64,000 nucleotides of DNA from Puccinellia tenuiflora (GCA_012064385.1 QRDG01000528.1:136426-200425); one strand, 5' to 3'; shown: positions 21,901 through 32,715, numbered from the stretch's first letter. Notes: a model not told the origin generated them from the letters alone. Translations and numbers: made by a program.

Positions 21901-22030
21901 AATACTTTTGTTCATCAACAGAAGCACAGGAAAGCATAAAAAAATCCTTAGCTAGTTTCTGTGTAACTTAAATAGAGGCATAGCTATAGAAATCATTTCA
22001 CACTTGCATAGAGCAGATCACAGTAGAGCA
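18961..22030. repeat. Three tandem copies of a 660-680 bp unit inside the Helitron
   Basis: Units start at 18961, 19623 and 20303 with GAGTTTAATTAGGCGTCTAA (shortened in the third). All share CACTCGGCATGCGAAAGAAA, GATAAGAGGTTGATGCTTTA and TGAATACTTTTGTTCATCAA. The third is split by the retroposon at 20428-21536. Identity by eye exceeds 90 percent. There is no protein frame; the unit looks like untranslated or intergenic DNA amplified within the element. Confidence 0.9.
20428..21536 (-). mobile_element. Non-LTR retroposon, 1.1 kb, poly(A) end at 20428
   Basis: Flanked by a perfect 15-bp target duplication CACCACCACCATACC (20413-20427 and 21537-21551). The left end is a short T run on the plus strand, i.e. 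a poly(A) tail on the minus strand, and a polyadenylation-like TGAATAAATAATAAA lies upstream of it (near 20485-20500). The body is GC-rich. No reverse transcriptase is present; a 161-codon minus frame at 20633-21118 has no recognised domain. It is best read as a truncated or non-autonomous LINE-type copy. It inserted into unit 3 after the triplication. Confidence 0.8.
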
Positions 22031-22179
22031 CATCCAGTGTTCATCACAGGAGCAGCAGAGGAACTCAACACTTAATAACAGAAATCCTAAAGTCAGAACT
22101 AAGTATCCATCATCACAGAGGAAGACACGAAGGTCAGGGGGGAGAAGAAGAGATCTGAGGAGAGAGGGCTTACCAGCGC

Positions 22180-22950
22180 CCATGGCCATGGCTCGACGAC
22201 GACGTGGCAGTGCCCGTGTGGCCAGAGGAGAAGGGGCCACGGGGAGGCGCTCTTCACCAACACTACCATGGCGGCACAGGAGGAGGATCCTGCACCCAAC
22301 CATGGCGAAGCCGGAGCAGCACGAGCTCGGTAGAGCGATGAACACGGCCGAAACCTTAGTTCGGGTTGGGGTCGTGCGCGGCCGCAGCTGGAGAGGAAAG
22401 GCGAATCGCCGGGGTAGGGAGGCAGAGGATTGCGTGGCGCATTATTTGCGCCACAACACGGCTGTGGAGGTGCGCAGAGCTTGCCGTAATTAAGCGGCGA
22501 TTGCGTCATGGCACGGCGGCGGAGGTGGACGAAACTCGCCGGATTGAAGGGGAGACGGCGGAGGCGGCCGACCTTGAGGTGTCGACGGCGCCAGTGAACA
22601 GCGGCGGCCCGGCCGGAGAAGGCCGAACACCGCGCCGTCCCCTGCCTGGCCGGATAGAGGGTAGGGAGGCAGGGATGGGGGTGGCCGGGTGAGACGGAGA
22701 AGCTCGCCGTCTTGGGTTCCGCACGGCCGCATCAGGCGAGGAGGAATGAATCGCCGGGGTAGGAATGGAGAGCACTGCGAGGTGCGTCGTTCGCGCCACA
22801 GCACGGCGGCGGAGGTGGCTGGACCTTGCCGGATTAAAGGCGCGACAGCGGCGGCGACCAGAGGCGCGGGAGCGAGAGCGAGAGGAGAGAGGGGAGTCGT
22901 CGCGGGAGAGAGAAAGGGGAGGAGAGGGATTATGCGGATAGTTTTGCAGA
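22180..22950. other. GC-rich exon-like DNA within the Helitron
   Basis: About 770 bp of much higher GC content than the neighbouring units. Overlapping open frames exist on both strands but none shows a known domain. Two internal stretches repeat imperfectly: GCGCCACAACACGGCTGTGG near 22449 and CGCGCCACAGCACGGCGGCG near 22791. It may be a captured, partly duplicated gene 5' end. Confidence 0.4.
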
Positions 22951-23149
22951 AAAGTCCATGTCTTTGTCGTAAATCACAATTACGTCCCTCGCCTCGCGTT
23001 TATGTGTACTGCAGGTTATATTTTCGGTTTTGAGAGGGGTTTCTTTGCAAAAGTGTCACGGACGCGTCCCTCGCGCCGTCGGATCGACGACGGACGGCCG
23101 GGAGCGCTCCGGAGGCCTCGAAACGTTCCGACTTTAAATATAGTATAGA

Positions 23150-23815
23150 TAGATAGATATAAAGATGCAGCCTATTTGATCTCAAAAAAAGAAAAAAAAG
23201 ACAGGTCACCGAGAACCAAAATAATTTGCCTAGGTTAATTCTATCTCTGGTCAGCTCATATCCACTGATATGCCTGTGCCCGCCGAGAATTTATACCGCC
23301 AAACATAAATGAATCAAATAAGATAGAGATTTAATCAGGCCCCTTTTGAGATGGTGTTTAGTTTTCCGCCAGTATTTCCCTACCGGTCTTCCCCTATAAA
23401 ATACACGGACGTACCGAGCTCCTGATTATTTTCCGACGAATTCTGTCGTTTAGGCCCCGCTTGGTTTGCCGGTTGATTTTCCGCTCCGTAATTCTCTACC
23501 GGTCCTGGCTTGTAAAATATATGGACCATCTTAGGTCCGTATTTTTTTTGACACTTTCCGGCCCGAATCCGACAATCCAAACGAGCCCTTAGAGGAAAAA
23601 AAACGACCATCCAATCGGGGCCTCAATGAATTAAGCCGGCCATGAAATGCATGATGCGCGTGTTGCTTCCAAAACCTGCAATGGACAGAGATCGACGACA
23701 AACAGTGGATGGACACAAGAATTTCCGGCGCACCAACGTCCACACTGATGGATTTCTAATTACTCGAGCACCAACTCGATGAAGCAATGGAGTACAGGGG
23801 GTGAGTTTTTATAGC
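23150..23815. repeat. Tandemly duplicated segment, copy 2 (right of the Helitron)
   Basis: Continues the host sequence interrupted at 18425: AAAGATGCAGCCTATTTGAT, an A-rich run, then about 600 bp nearly identical to 17230-17835. It includes MITE copy 2 at 23453-23588 with the same TTA flanks. A 13-bp extra piece (AGGTTAATTCTAT) near 23230 distinguishes it from copy 1. Confidence 0.75.
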
Positions 23816-24109
23816 TGCTCTAGCGCGCACTCACGACGTCACGGCTGCGCACTGACGCGATCCACGCTCCCACCTCGCCATGATCCGCACGCCCTGGCTC
23901 GCGCACTCGCCGCGCTTTGACACAGGACAACGCGGCCTCCCTGGCGTGCTAGACCTGGTTTCTCCCCTATCTTCGCTAACCCCTAACGGAACGCACGCAC
24001 ACACTCACGCACACGCCATACCCGCCACGGACCTCGACCTGGTACACTGACACCTCGATCGCACGGCAATGGCGACATGGCTTATTGCTAACAGCGCGCG
24101 TGGATCTTT
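23816..24109. other. GC-rich unassigned DNA
   Basis: Contains alternating ACGCAC/CACGCA runs near 23993-24015. No gene could be supported. Confidence 0.35.
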
Positions 24110-24740
24110 CAGTCCTGTCGTTAGAGACGGACAAGATGCATTCATAAACACTTAGTCCAAAACTACATACAAGAAACGATTGTACCTACACGCAAGAAGA
24201 AAATTGATTTGTCCGGCCGGTGGTGCATCCATCAATTATTTGTTTGGTGATTAATATTAACGTGGATATACACGCGCGCATCGATGAATCACGTCGATTA
24301 TATATATATGGATATAAAGTTCATCTGTCAAATCAGCTAAAGATAAATGTAGAACCGGTGGGTTAATCACGGATGAAACAAGCAGGGTTTGATCGACCTG
24401 ACCAGGTGGATTGGCGCATGCATTCATCCATTTAAGGCCACTTTGATGTGAACCAACTGGAAATCCAGCAGGGATAGTAGCTGCCTTTTCAAGGCTGGTA
24501 CATGATGGATGGATCGATCGAGCCAGCTGCAAAATATTGGTAGTGCATTGTTGATTGAAGAGAAAATGCGCTTCGATATTTTTTTTAGGGAGTGCGCTTC
24601 GATCTTGACAAGAGCAAATTCGAAAGAAACAAAAAAATGTAGACTTGGCGGTTAGTGCTAGGAAAGAGTCAATCGAACATGTTCGCTTCGGGGTGTTTTG
24701 GCCCCGTTCCTTGTTCAAAAAAAAAAAATGTTAGCTAACT
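24110..24740. repeat. Duplicated block, copy B, last segment
   Basis: Matches 8700-9245 almost throughout (CGTTAGAGACGGACAAGATG, CAGGTGGATTGGCGCATGCA, CTTGGCGGTTAGTGCTAGGA). It has an additional 60-70 bp near 24470-24530 that copy A lacks. A 153-codon minus frame exists but is not kept open in copy A, so it is unlikely to be a gene. Confidence 0.65.
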
Positions 24741-24759
24741 TTGGTTATTATATTTTGAA

Positions 24760-25467
24760 GAGTAAAATCCAGTTTTCACCCCATACTTTCACAATTTTGA
24801 CGCTAATTACCCCATTTAAAATATTTTCAATCTAATTACCTCATTCCGTAAAATCGGTGTCAATATTTACCCCCTTTATTTTTTGAGCAATTTCGTAGTT
24901 GGTTCTAGCCATCAAGTAGAGGTGGCGTGCCACATACACTGTTTTCACGCACCATGGCACAACCCGGGGGATCGTCAGACATACCCGTTGAGACCCAACG
25001 TCGCTCCGGATGCTGCCCATCATGGCGACCCTGGCGGGGACTTCGTCAGCTGATCTACGTACATCAGAGCGAACACGGGCGCTGGGACACCAGCCTCAGC
25101 TAATCGACTGATCGCTCTCTAGTCTCAGTTGTCTTCCACCATGTAATTTTTCTGTAGTCACCCCCGCGCACGCTCGTCTTATGTGGACTATTGTGCCATG
25201 GCTGCACTGCACAGTCGTGCTCAATTCCGTTTCACTTCCATTTTCATGTTATTTTTTGAACACATTACAAGAAAACAACTCTGTAATGGATTGTCTCAGA
25301 ATTGTCTGGGTGTGCATATTTTATACACGATAAAAGTTTGTAAAAAAATTAGAGGGGTAAAAATTGGCACAAATTTTACTAAATGCGGTAACTAGGATGA
25401 AAACTTCTTAAATGGGGTAATTACCATCAAAGTTGTGAAACTAGAGGGTAAAAACTAGAATTTACTC
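24760..25467. mobile_element. Mutator-type MITE, 708 bp, with about 60-bp inverted ends
   Basis: The left end GAGTAAAATCCAGTTTTCAC and the inverse of the right end GAGTAAATTCTAGTTTTTAC start inverted repeats of roughly 60 bp, both reaching TAATTACCCCATTTA. A perfect 9-bp target duplication TATTTTGAA lies at 24751-24759 and 25468-25476. Long ends plus a 9-bp duplication define Mutator. The interior (24900-25380) has no transposase. Confidence 0.88.
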
Positions 25468-25476
25468 TATTTTGAA

Positions 25477-26154
25477 AAGCATAAGCAGTGAAGAAATTTT
25501 ATAACCTAGCTAGGGTATTCCAAAACTGAAGTACTTCTATGCTTAGGCAATGAATACTACAGTATTAGAAAAAAGAGGTGTAAACCACTTTTTTGTACAT
25601 TCAAAAATAGTTCAGTTTTTACTAATACCATCGTATATAATGTTAGAGCTTTTGCTAAAGCCAAACATGTCAAATTATTTGAAACCATGGTATTTTTAGA
25701 AATCGCAATATTCTTAGAATACTTTATAACACTTTGGTGCGAACCACCCTAAATTAGATCATTATTTGCTAACTGAATCTGATAGGGAAAGACGGACGGT
25801 AGACACCGATCATTGAAAGATATCCTCAATATTGTTGTAAGACGTACTTCTCTTGGCGGTGTCAAAAGAGTGGAAAAAAATGTTGTAGCATTTTAAACAC
25901 CAATGCAGAAAAAAATATGGATAAGCAGCAAATCTCACGTAGACATTGCAAATACCAAGAAAACTCCCCATATGTATGCAGCATGGAGGTAAACACTTGT
26001 GCACGCCATAAAAAAAATTGCACCACGAAAGCAACATTTGCAACAAATGCTTACGCAATACTAGCAAATATGTTTAGAGTGAAAAAGCAAGTTAAAGATT
26101 TCCATACAAAAACTATGATGCTCTTTATGTGCCAAATTTTACTTTATTTCTCTG
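25477..26154. other. AT-rich intergenic DNA, nothing recognised
   Basis: No domain, repeat pair or splice structure could be supported. Confidence 0.4.
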
Positions 26155-26407
26155 CTGTCTTTTTTCAAAAATCACTCGGCAGAATCGATCACGTCACCCG
26201 TCCGCCGTCAACCGTGGTTAGAATGCACACGTGTCGAGAAATGTCGCGAGTGCCTTTCTGTTTGGTGTGTATCTTGCCCAAAAAATACCACAATCCACGA
26301 ATATGCCAAGTGCACTCAGCAAAGTTGTATTTTTGTTGAATGCTCGATAAAAAACATGGGGAAACCCGGCCGGCACTCAGTCGGCAAGTCAGCCGTTTAC
26401 GGTAGTG
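26155..26407 (-). mobile_element. Right-end fragment of a CACTA element (TTTGCCGAGTG family)
   Basis: Ends with CCGTTTACGGTAGTG at 26407, the inverse of a CACTACCGTAAACGG terminal repeat, preceded by ACTCAGTCGGCAAGTC and ACTCGGCAGA subterminal motifs. No left end is present. A close relative, including about 55 bp beyond the terminus, lies at 40270-40590. Confidence 0.6.
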
Positions 26408-27089
26408 TATTTGTTGTAAACAAAAAAAAATCTACTGGATGGTCCCATGCAGATCTCAAATGAAGAGATGTCATTTTGTGTGAAAAAGATATGCTCTTAT
26501 TTGTGTGAAAAAATGAACAGATGTCATTTTGCATCATATTATTTTCACATGTCTCACAAATGAACTCATGTTTTTGCACTTGGAAAATAAAAAATGGGCA
26601 TGTTTTCATGAAGCGAATACGATTTTTAAATTTGTATGTATATTGTTCCTATTTATCTTAATCCCACATACCCAAAATATGGATTTTTAACAAGTTTTAG
26701 TAATTATTTTATTTTCCTATTAGAGCTCTGAAAAGTGTAGATAACTTTTTGTTGAAAAAATAATTTAAAAACAAAAAATCTTCAAATTACAATTGTATAA
26801 GTGCATATTATTTTATTACAAGTTTTAGAGTAGTTGGTAATTTTAACAACCGTCCATCCGCTTAAATCTGACGGTGGAAAAATAGGAGCTACCGAAAACT
26901 ACCAGAAGAAAAGTACCTGAAACTACCTGAAACTGTATTATTTTTTATCTGATATTAAAAGGGTATTTAGATAATTCATCCCACCTTCCATTCTATTTGC
27001 ACGTATGACTTGATCCATACATTGTCGCCGCCGCCAGCGCCCATACTAGGGTTCATCCACCTTCAACCGATCGCACATCGCCATCGATC
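26408..27089. other. AT-rich intergenic DNA
   Basis: Holds a small imperfect direct repeat (AGATGTCATTTTGTGTGAAA near 26466, AGATGTCATTTTGCATCATA near 26520). No gene is seen. Confidence 0.4.
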
Positions 27090-27506
27090 TTAGTCGTCGA
27101 GACTGCGGCTGCGGTTGCCAAACGCCGGTGGAAGTCTAGCCGCTGTTGTCCGCCAATTGCCGATCGTCGTCTCTCGCACTGTGGATACACGGCTCATACG
27201 TACTCCAACGTGAGACCTAAGGTATAGCCTACTCCAACGTCTCCACCTCTCCGGCAGCAGCTGGTCGCGGACGCCATGGACGGCCTTCAGCTTAGAAAAA
27301 AAACCTCCCCTCTGGAATTCCCCTTCAGCCGTCGTCGCTGTCCGCTCGCCGGCACGCCCAGCTCCGCCTGCGTGGCCTCCGCCAACACCGCCTCCGTGGC
27401 CTCCGTTGCCGCCGCCGCTGATGATGCAGTGCGCGCCTTGGAAGTTGGCCGTCACGCAGAACAGCACCAGACCCAGCGCGCGGAGCAGCCTCGCCTCGCC
27501 CCTCAT
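27090..27506 (-). CDS. Possible small secreted glycine-rich protein
   Basis: A 138-codon minus-strand frame starting at ATG 27506. The N terminus (RLLRALGLVLFCVTANFQGA) resembles a signal peptide, then comes a glycine-rich stretch (GGGNGGHGGGVGGGHAGGAG). This order is that of plant glycine-rich wall or secreted proteins. The C-terminal half lacks glycine repeats and may be read-through beyond a lost splice site. No TATA box is clear. It lies at the left edge of the CACTA insertion. It could be a real small gene, a fragment or a chance GC-rich frame. Confidence 0.35.
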   Translation of the reverse strand: MRGEARLLRALGLVLFCVTANFQGAHCIISGGGNGGHGGGVGGGHAGGAGRAGERTATTAEGEFQRGGFFSKLKAVHGVRDQLLPERWRRWSRLYLRSHVGVRMSRVSTVRETTIGNWRTTAARLPPAFGNRSRSLDD

Positions 27507-27921
27507 AGCCGCGCTCTGAACAAGCGCCCGTGCCGTCCCGGTCGCCGTGCTCAACCTCTGCGCTGCCGCTCCCTGGCGCACACCGGCAGCGTCCTCCAAG
27601 AGGAGGAGTAGGAGCCTGTGTCGGCGCTCGACCTCTGGCTGGCGGCATCCTCCAGTTGCTGCTGCTGTTGTTGTGGTTGAATAAGCACTTCACTGGCTGC
27701 GTGTACATGCGTAGAATGAGCATATTGAAAAGAAAAATGTTCGTGTGTTTGCTTGAATGTTATGATTAAATGAGGGTCACTAGTAGAAAATGAGGCTTTG
27801 GGAAGGGGGCTGGAGAGCCATTAGTTCCGGTTGGAACACCACCCGGGACCAATGCCAGGCATTGGTCCCGGTTCGACCTGCCACGGCGGCGTGGGCCAAT
27901 GGTCCCGGTTGGGCTAGGGGC

Positions 27922-28004
27922 ATTAGTCCCGGTTCGGGCTACCAACCGGGACTAAAGCTCCGGCAGAGCATTAGTCCCGGTTGGTAGCCCGAACCGGGAC
28001 TAAT
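27922..28004. repeat. Perfect 34-bp inverted repeat in the CACTA left subterminal region
   Basis: 27922-27955 pairs base for base with 27971-28004 around a short loop (AGCTCCGGCAGAGCA). Each arm is itself nearly palindromic, starting ATTAGTCCCGGTT and ending AACCGGGACTAA. A transcript through it would form a long hairpin. Confidence 0.92.
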
Positions 28005-28349
28005 AGTTCCCTGCCTATAAAGCCGGCAGCCAGCTTCTACTCCTATATTTTTTTCTGCTAGGAGGTGTGAGAGGTGGGTGCTAGTTTGTTTTCCTTTTCT
28101 ATGCACTAGAGGTGTTCGATGAAATGCCCGAGCCACATTTCAGTTCACACAAAATGATATGAGGTGCCCGAGCCACCCTTAGGCTTTGTCCTCTCTCTTT
28201 CCTCCGATCGATCGAGGTTAATTAGCAACCTAGTTTTGTCTTTTAATTTTATCTGTAATTGATACAAATTTTGCATGTGTCGATATACGGTGGTCATTTC
28301 AGTATTGAACATGTATTTTAATTGTATTTGATAAACTTAATTATATGAT

Positions 28350-31300
28350 ATGCAGATGGATGTACGGCGGCGATGGATGTACGGCGATCGACGCAGTTCC
28401 GATTTTCTTGCAGGCTTGCATAAATTTATCCATGTGGCTGAGACAAACAAAGAGGATGGTTTTATGCCTTGTCCATGTGTGGACTGTCGGAACATTAAGG
28501 AGCACTCTTCCTCGAAAACCCTTCAAGGCCACCTGCTTCGGAGAGGTTTCATGCCCAGCTATAATTGTTGGACCAAGCACGGAGAAAGAGGGGTTATGAT
28601 GGAAGACGATGAAAAAGAAAATGATGATGAGAACTATCGTATGTTCTCTGAAGAATACGGTGATACTGCGATGGAAGACAATGAAGAAGAAGGAGGTGAA
28701 GAACAACGGACGCCAGATGAGCATGCTGATGGTCTTGGTCGGGTCATTTCCGATGTACAATGAGAATGCAATACAGAAAAGGAGAAGCTGAAGTTGGAGA
28801 CCATGCTAGAGGATCACAAAAAGTTGTTGTACCCAAATTGCGAAGATGGCAGCACAAAGCTCGGTACCACACTGGAATTGCTGAAATGGAAGGCAGAGAC
28901 TGGTTAATCTGACAAGGGATTTGAAAAGTTACTGAAAATAATGAAGCCGAAACTTCCAAAGGATAACGAACTGCCCGAGACTACGTACGAAGCAAAGAAG
29001 GCTATATGTCCTCTAGGATTAGATGTGCAGAAGATACATGCATGCATTAATGACTGCATCCTTTACCGCGGCGAGGAGTACGAGAATTTGGATGCATGTC
29101 CGGTATGCAATGCACTGCGATACAAGATCAAACAAGATGATCCTGGTGATGTTGAGGGCGATGACGAGCCCGTCAGGAAGAAGATTTCTGCTAAGGTTAT
29201 GTGGTATGCTCCTATAATACCACGGTTGAAACGTCTGTTCAGAAACAAAGAGCATGCCAGGTTGTTGCGATGGCACAAAGAAGAGCGTAAGAAAGACGGG
29301 AAGTTGAGACACCCCGCCGATGGGTCTCAATGGAGAAAAATCGAGAGAGAGTTTCCGGACTTTGCAAGTGACGCAAGGAACTTATGGTTTGGTCTAAGTA
29401 CAGACGGTATGAATCCTTTTGGGGAGCAGAGCTGCAGTCACAGCGCCTGGCCCGTGACTCTATGTATCTACAACCTTCCTCCTTGGTTGTGCATGAAGCG
29501 GAAGTTCATTATGATGCCAGTTCTCATCCAAGGCCCGAAGCAACCCGGCAACGACATTGATGTGTACCTAAGGCCATTAGTTGATGAACTTTTGCAGTTG
29601 TGCGCCATACCAGGTGTACGTGTGTGGGATGAGCACAAACAGATGGAATTTGACCTACGAACGTTGCTGTTCGTAACCATCAATGATTGGCCTGCTCTTA
29701 GTAATATTTCAGGATAGTCAAACAAGGGATATAACGCATGCACGCACTGTTTAGATAAGACTAAAGGTACATATTTGGAAAAATGTAAAAAGGTCGTGTA
29801 CCTGGGATGTCGTCAATTTCTTCCAGGCAGTCACCCCGTAAAAAAGAAAGGCAAGCATTTCAATGGTGAGGCAGATCACCGGAAGAAGCCTAACCTCCCT
29901 GATGTTGATGTTATATTTGGTATGGTCAACGACATAGAAGTAATCTTTGGAAAGGGTCCTGACGGTCAATCTGTTCCGAAAGACGTCACTACCGGACACG
30001 CGCCCATATGGAAGAAGAAATCTATATTTTGGGAGCTACCCTATTGGAAAGTCCTAGAGGTCCTGTCTTCAATCGACGTGATGCACGTGACAAAGAATAT
30101 TTGCGTAAACCTGCTAGGCTTCCTCGGCGTGTATGGGAAGACAAAAGATACACCGGAAGGAAGGGAGGACCAGCAGCGTATGAAGACCCAAACAACAAGC
30201 ATACGGATAAAGGGCGTCATTACTTAAGCAGCTACGCTCTTACAAAAGCAGAGAAGGAAATATTTTTTGAGTGGCTGAGCAGTATCAAGGTCCCGGCTGG
30301 CTTCTCGTCAAATATAAAGGGAATAATAAATATGGCAGATAAAAAATTTCAAAACCTGAAGTCTCATGATTGCCACGTGATTATGACGCAGTTGCTTCCG
30401 ATTGCATTGAGGGGGCTTCTATCGGAAAATGTTCGAGTACCCATTGTGAAGCTGTGTGCATTTCTCAATGCAATATCTCAGAAGGTAATCGATCCAGAAA
30501 GTCTGACAAGGTTACAGAAGGATGTGGCCCAATGTCTTGTTAGTTTTGAGTTGGTGTTCCCCCATCATTTTTCAATATTATGACGCATCTCCTGGTTCAC
30601 CTAGTCGACAAGATTGCAATTCTCGGTCCTGTATTTCTAAACAATATGTCCCGGAAGGCTATGGAACAGAGGAGGTCATTGAGTTTTGTGTTGACTTTAT
30701 TCCCGACATTAAGTCGATTGGTCTTCCTGAATCGCGGCATGAGGGGAGACTTAGTGGAAAATGCACGCTAGGAAAGAAAGCAATGATATGTAGGGACGGG
30801 CATTCTTTTACTCAAGCACACTACACAGTTCAACAAAGTTCCACCTTCGTGGCTCCGTATATCGAGGTACACAAGAATAGTGTACGCTCCAAAAACCTAG
30901 GGAAGCCTGACTCCTGGATTAAACAAAAACATATGGAGACTTTCGGCAGTTGGTTGCGATTACATCTCATGAATGACACCGATGTTGGAGATCAACTCTA
31001 CTTATTGGCCGCGTCACTATCTTCAACTGTATTGACTTTACAAGGGTACGAGATAAATGGGAATACATTTTACACGATTGCCCAAGATAAAAAGAGTACC
31101 AACCAAAACAGTGGTGTTCGCTTTGATGCAACAGACGAGAATGGACAAAAGAACACATACTATGGTTACATAGAGGAGATATGGGAACTTGACTATGGAC
31201 CTACTTTTAAGGTCCCTTTGTTTCGGTGCAGTTGGGTCAACATGAATGGAGAAGGGGTAAAGGTAGACCAGCTGTACGGAATGACAACAGTGGATCTCAA

Positions 31301-31607
31301 GAATCTTGCGTACAGAGACGAACCATTCGTCCTAGCCAATGATGTGGCTCAGGTTTTCTATGTGAAGGACATGAGCTCCAGACCGAAAAAAAGAAAAGAT
31401 AAGGAAACAAATACAGCACACGATGACCCAAAGCGTCACATAGCTCTTTCAGGAAAAAGAAACATCGTGGGAGTCGAGGACAAGACAGACATGTCAACAG
31501 ACTTTAATAAGTTTGATGAAATTCCGCCATTCACAGTGAAAACTGACCCAAGCATCCCGTTAAATAATGAAGAAACTCCATGGTTAAGGCCGAAGAAACG
31601 ATCATGA
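28350..31607 (+). pseudogene. CACTA TNP2-like transposase, decayed
   Basis: The N-terminal transposase-associated domain is at 28350-28760 (DRRSSDFLAGLHKF, CPCVDCRN). The TNP2 transposase core follows (CPLGLDVQKIHACINDC, NLWFGLSTDGMNPFGEQS, SIDVMHVTKNICVNLLGFLG), then DUF4218-like and DUF4216-like parts to 31607 (YYGYIEEIWELDYGPTFKVP, RDEPFVLANDVAQVFYVKD). TNP2 cuts and joins element ends. Breaks: TGA at 28761, TAA at 28905, TAG at 29715, frameshifts near 30180 and 30562, and a deletion of about 80 bp near 30650 that also shifts frame. The ATG follows a TGCAG acceptor-like site, so an upstream noncoding exon is likely. Confidence 0.88.
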
Positions 31608-32340
31608 TCTAAGTATGAGTGTAATAGTATATAAAACAATTTATGTATGAGTGTTCTCAAAACCTTTTTATGTATGAGTGTTGACAAAAACTGGTGAGAA
31701 GCTCGTGTACAAAACACACGGTATCACCTGCATACAAACCGTATTCGGTCGATGAACTGAAGGATTTCTAGATAGAATAAAACACACGGTATCACCTGCA
31801 TACAACCCTACTGTGGCTAGAGAGTGCCCGCATATCAAATGCACCGTAGGGCGTATGCAGGTGAAACCGTTTGATTTGTATTCGGTCGATGAACTGAATG
31901 ATTTCTAGATATCCGCTTCACTCTTTCTGCTGCAACAAAAACGGGCATTCGATACAAGCAGCGGCAAGACTTCTTTAATGATCTGCAACCGTCCCAACAA
32001 GTGTTGGGGATATAGCAGATCATCAAAGAAGCCTTGCAGCTGCTTGGATCCGACCAAGGGGCATGGCTACCACTTCCACCACCACCACTCCCACCTCCTC
32101 GGCAATTCATTATTGTGTCACCCTAATCCAGTGGTTGGATTCAACCTACCCGAGGGCTTGTGTTTCCAACATCGTCGTTGGATTCAACACAATAATGCTA
32201 GGGAACATGCCAGCGGGTAGGCTAAATCCAACCATTGGGTTCGGTGGCAAAGGTAGACGCTCGTTGTGTGCCGTTCGCTGCAGGGACATCGCTATTTATA
32301 GGCGATTAGAAGGTGTACCTGTGGATGAGGTGGGAGTGCA
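31608..32340. other. CACTA interior between the two genes
   Basis: Noncoding. The phrase AAAACACACGGTATCACCTG occurs twice (near 31711 and 31779), and TATTCGGTCGATGAACTGAA twice (near 31741 and 31879). Two versions of GATTTAACCTACCC/GGATTCAAC-type wording near 32100-32230 also look internally repeated. Confidence 0.45.
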
Positions 32341-32715
32341 GATCCAACAGGTCACAAGCCCTCAAAAGAAACACACCCCTGATCCAACGGCTCGCAAGCG
32401 CTTGAAAGAAACACACGATCCGTGTGCTTCTCTAGTCCCGGTTGGTAACACGAACCGGTACTAAAGGCCCTGATCCAACAGCTCACAAGCGCTTGAAAGA
32501 AACACACGATCCGTGTGCTTCTGATCAAACGGCTCACAAGCGCTCTAAAGAAACACACGATCTGTGTGCTTCTGATCCAACGGCTCACAAGCGCTCTAAA
32601 GAAACACACGATCCGTGTGCTTCTTTAGTCCCGGTTGGTAACACGAACCGGTACTAAAGGCCCTGATCGAACAGCTCACAAGCGCTCGAAGGAAACACAC
32701 GGTCCGTGTGCTTCC
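32341..32715. repeat. Five 51-bp units with two interposed 40-bp CACTA hairpins
   Basis: Units begin GATCCAACGGCTC or a close variant at 32381, 32472, 32523, 32574 and 32665. Spacings are 91, 51, 51 and 91 bp. The extra 40 bp after units 1 and 4 is a module TAGTCCCGGTTGGTAACACG...ACCGGTACTAAAG, able to form a hairpin. Each unit also holds CACACGATCCGTGTG, a 6-bp stem with a 3-nt loop. A degenerate unit precedes at 32341. Confidence 0.9.

Larger units (their letters stand above)
18426..23149 (-). mobile_element. Non-autonomous Helitron, 4.7 kb
   Basis: On the minus strand it begins TCTATACTATATTTAAAGTC (5' end at 23149) and finishes with a perfect 9-bp hairpin (GGTGCGGCG, 3-nt loop; 18438-18458), 8 nt, then CTAG (18426-18429). 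A lies before and T after the element, the A/T target Helitrons use, with no duplication. The related empty site in copy 1 (GGAGGTTAATTAATAAAGAT, about 17180) supports the borders. The interior has a triplicated 660-680 bp unit, a nested retroposon and GC-rich exon-like DNA (22180-22950). No Rep/helicase frame is present, so it depended on an autonomous partner. Confidence 0.88.

Noticed and set aside
24257..24718. 153-codon minus-strand gene
   Set aside because: The paralogous block at 8700-9245 interrupts the frame with stops and indels; no domain was recognised.
32341..32715. CRISPR-like array of regularly spaced repeats
   Set aside because: The DNA is a plant transposon interior; the spacers are themselves repeats and no cas gene exists. 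It is a minisatellite with hairpin modules.
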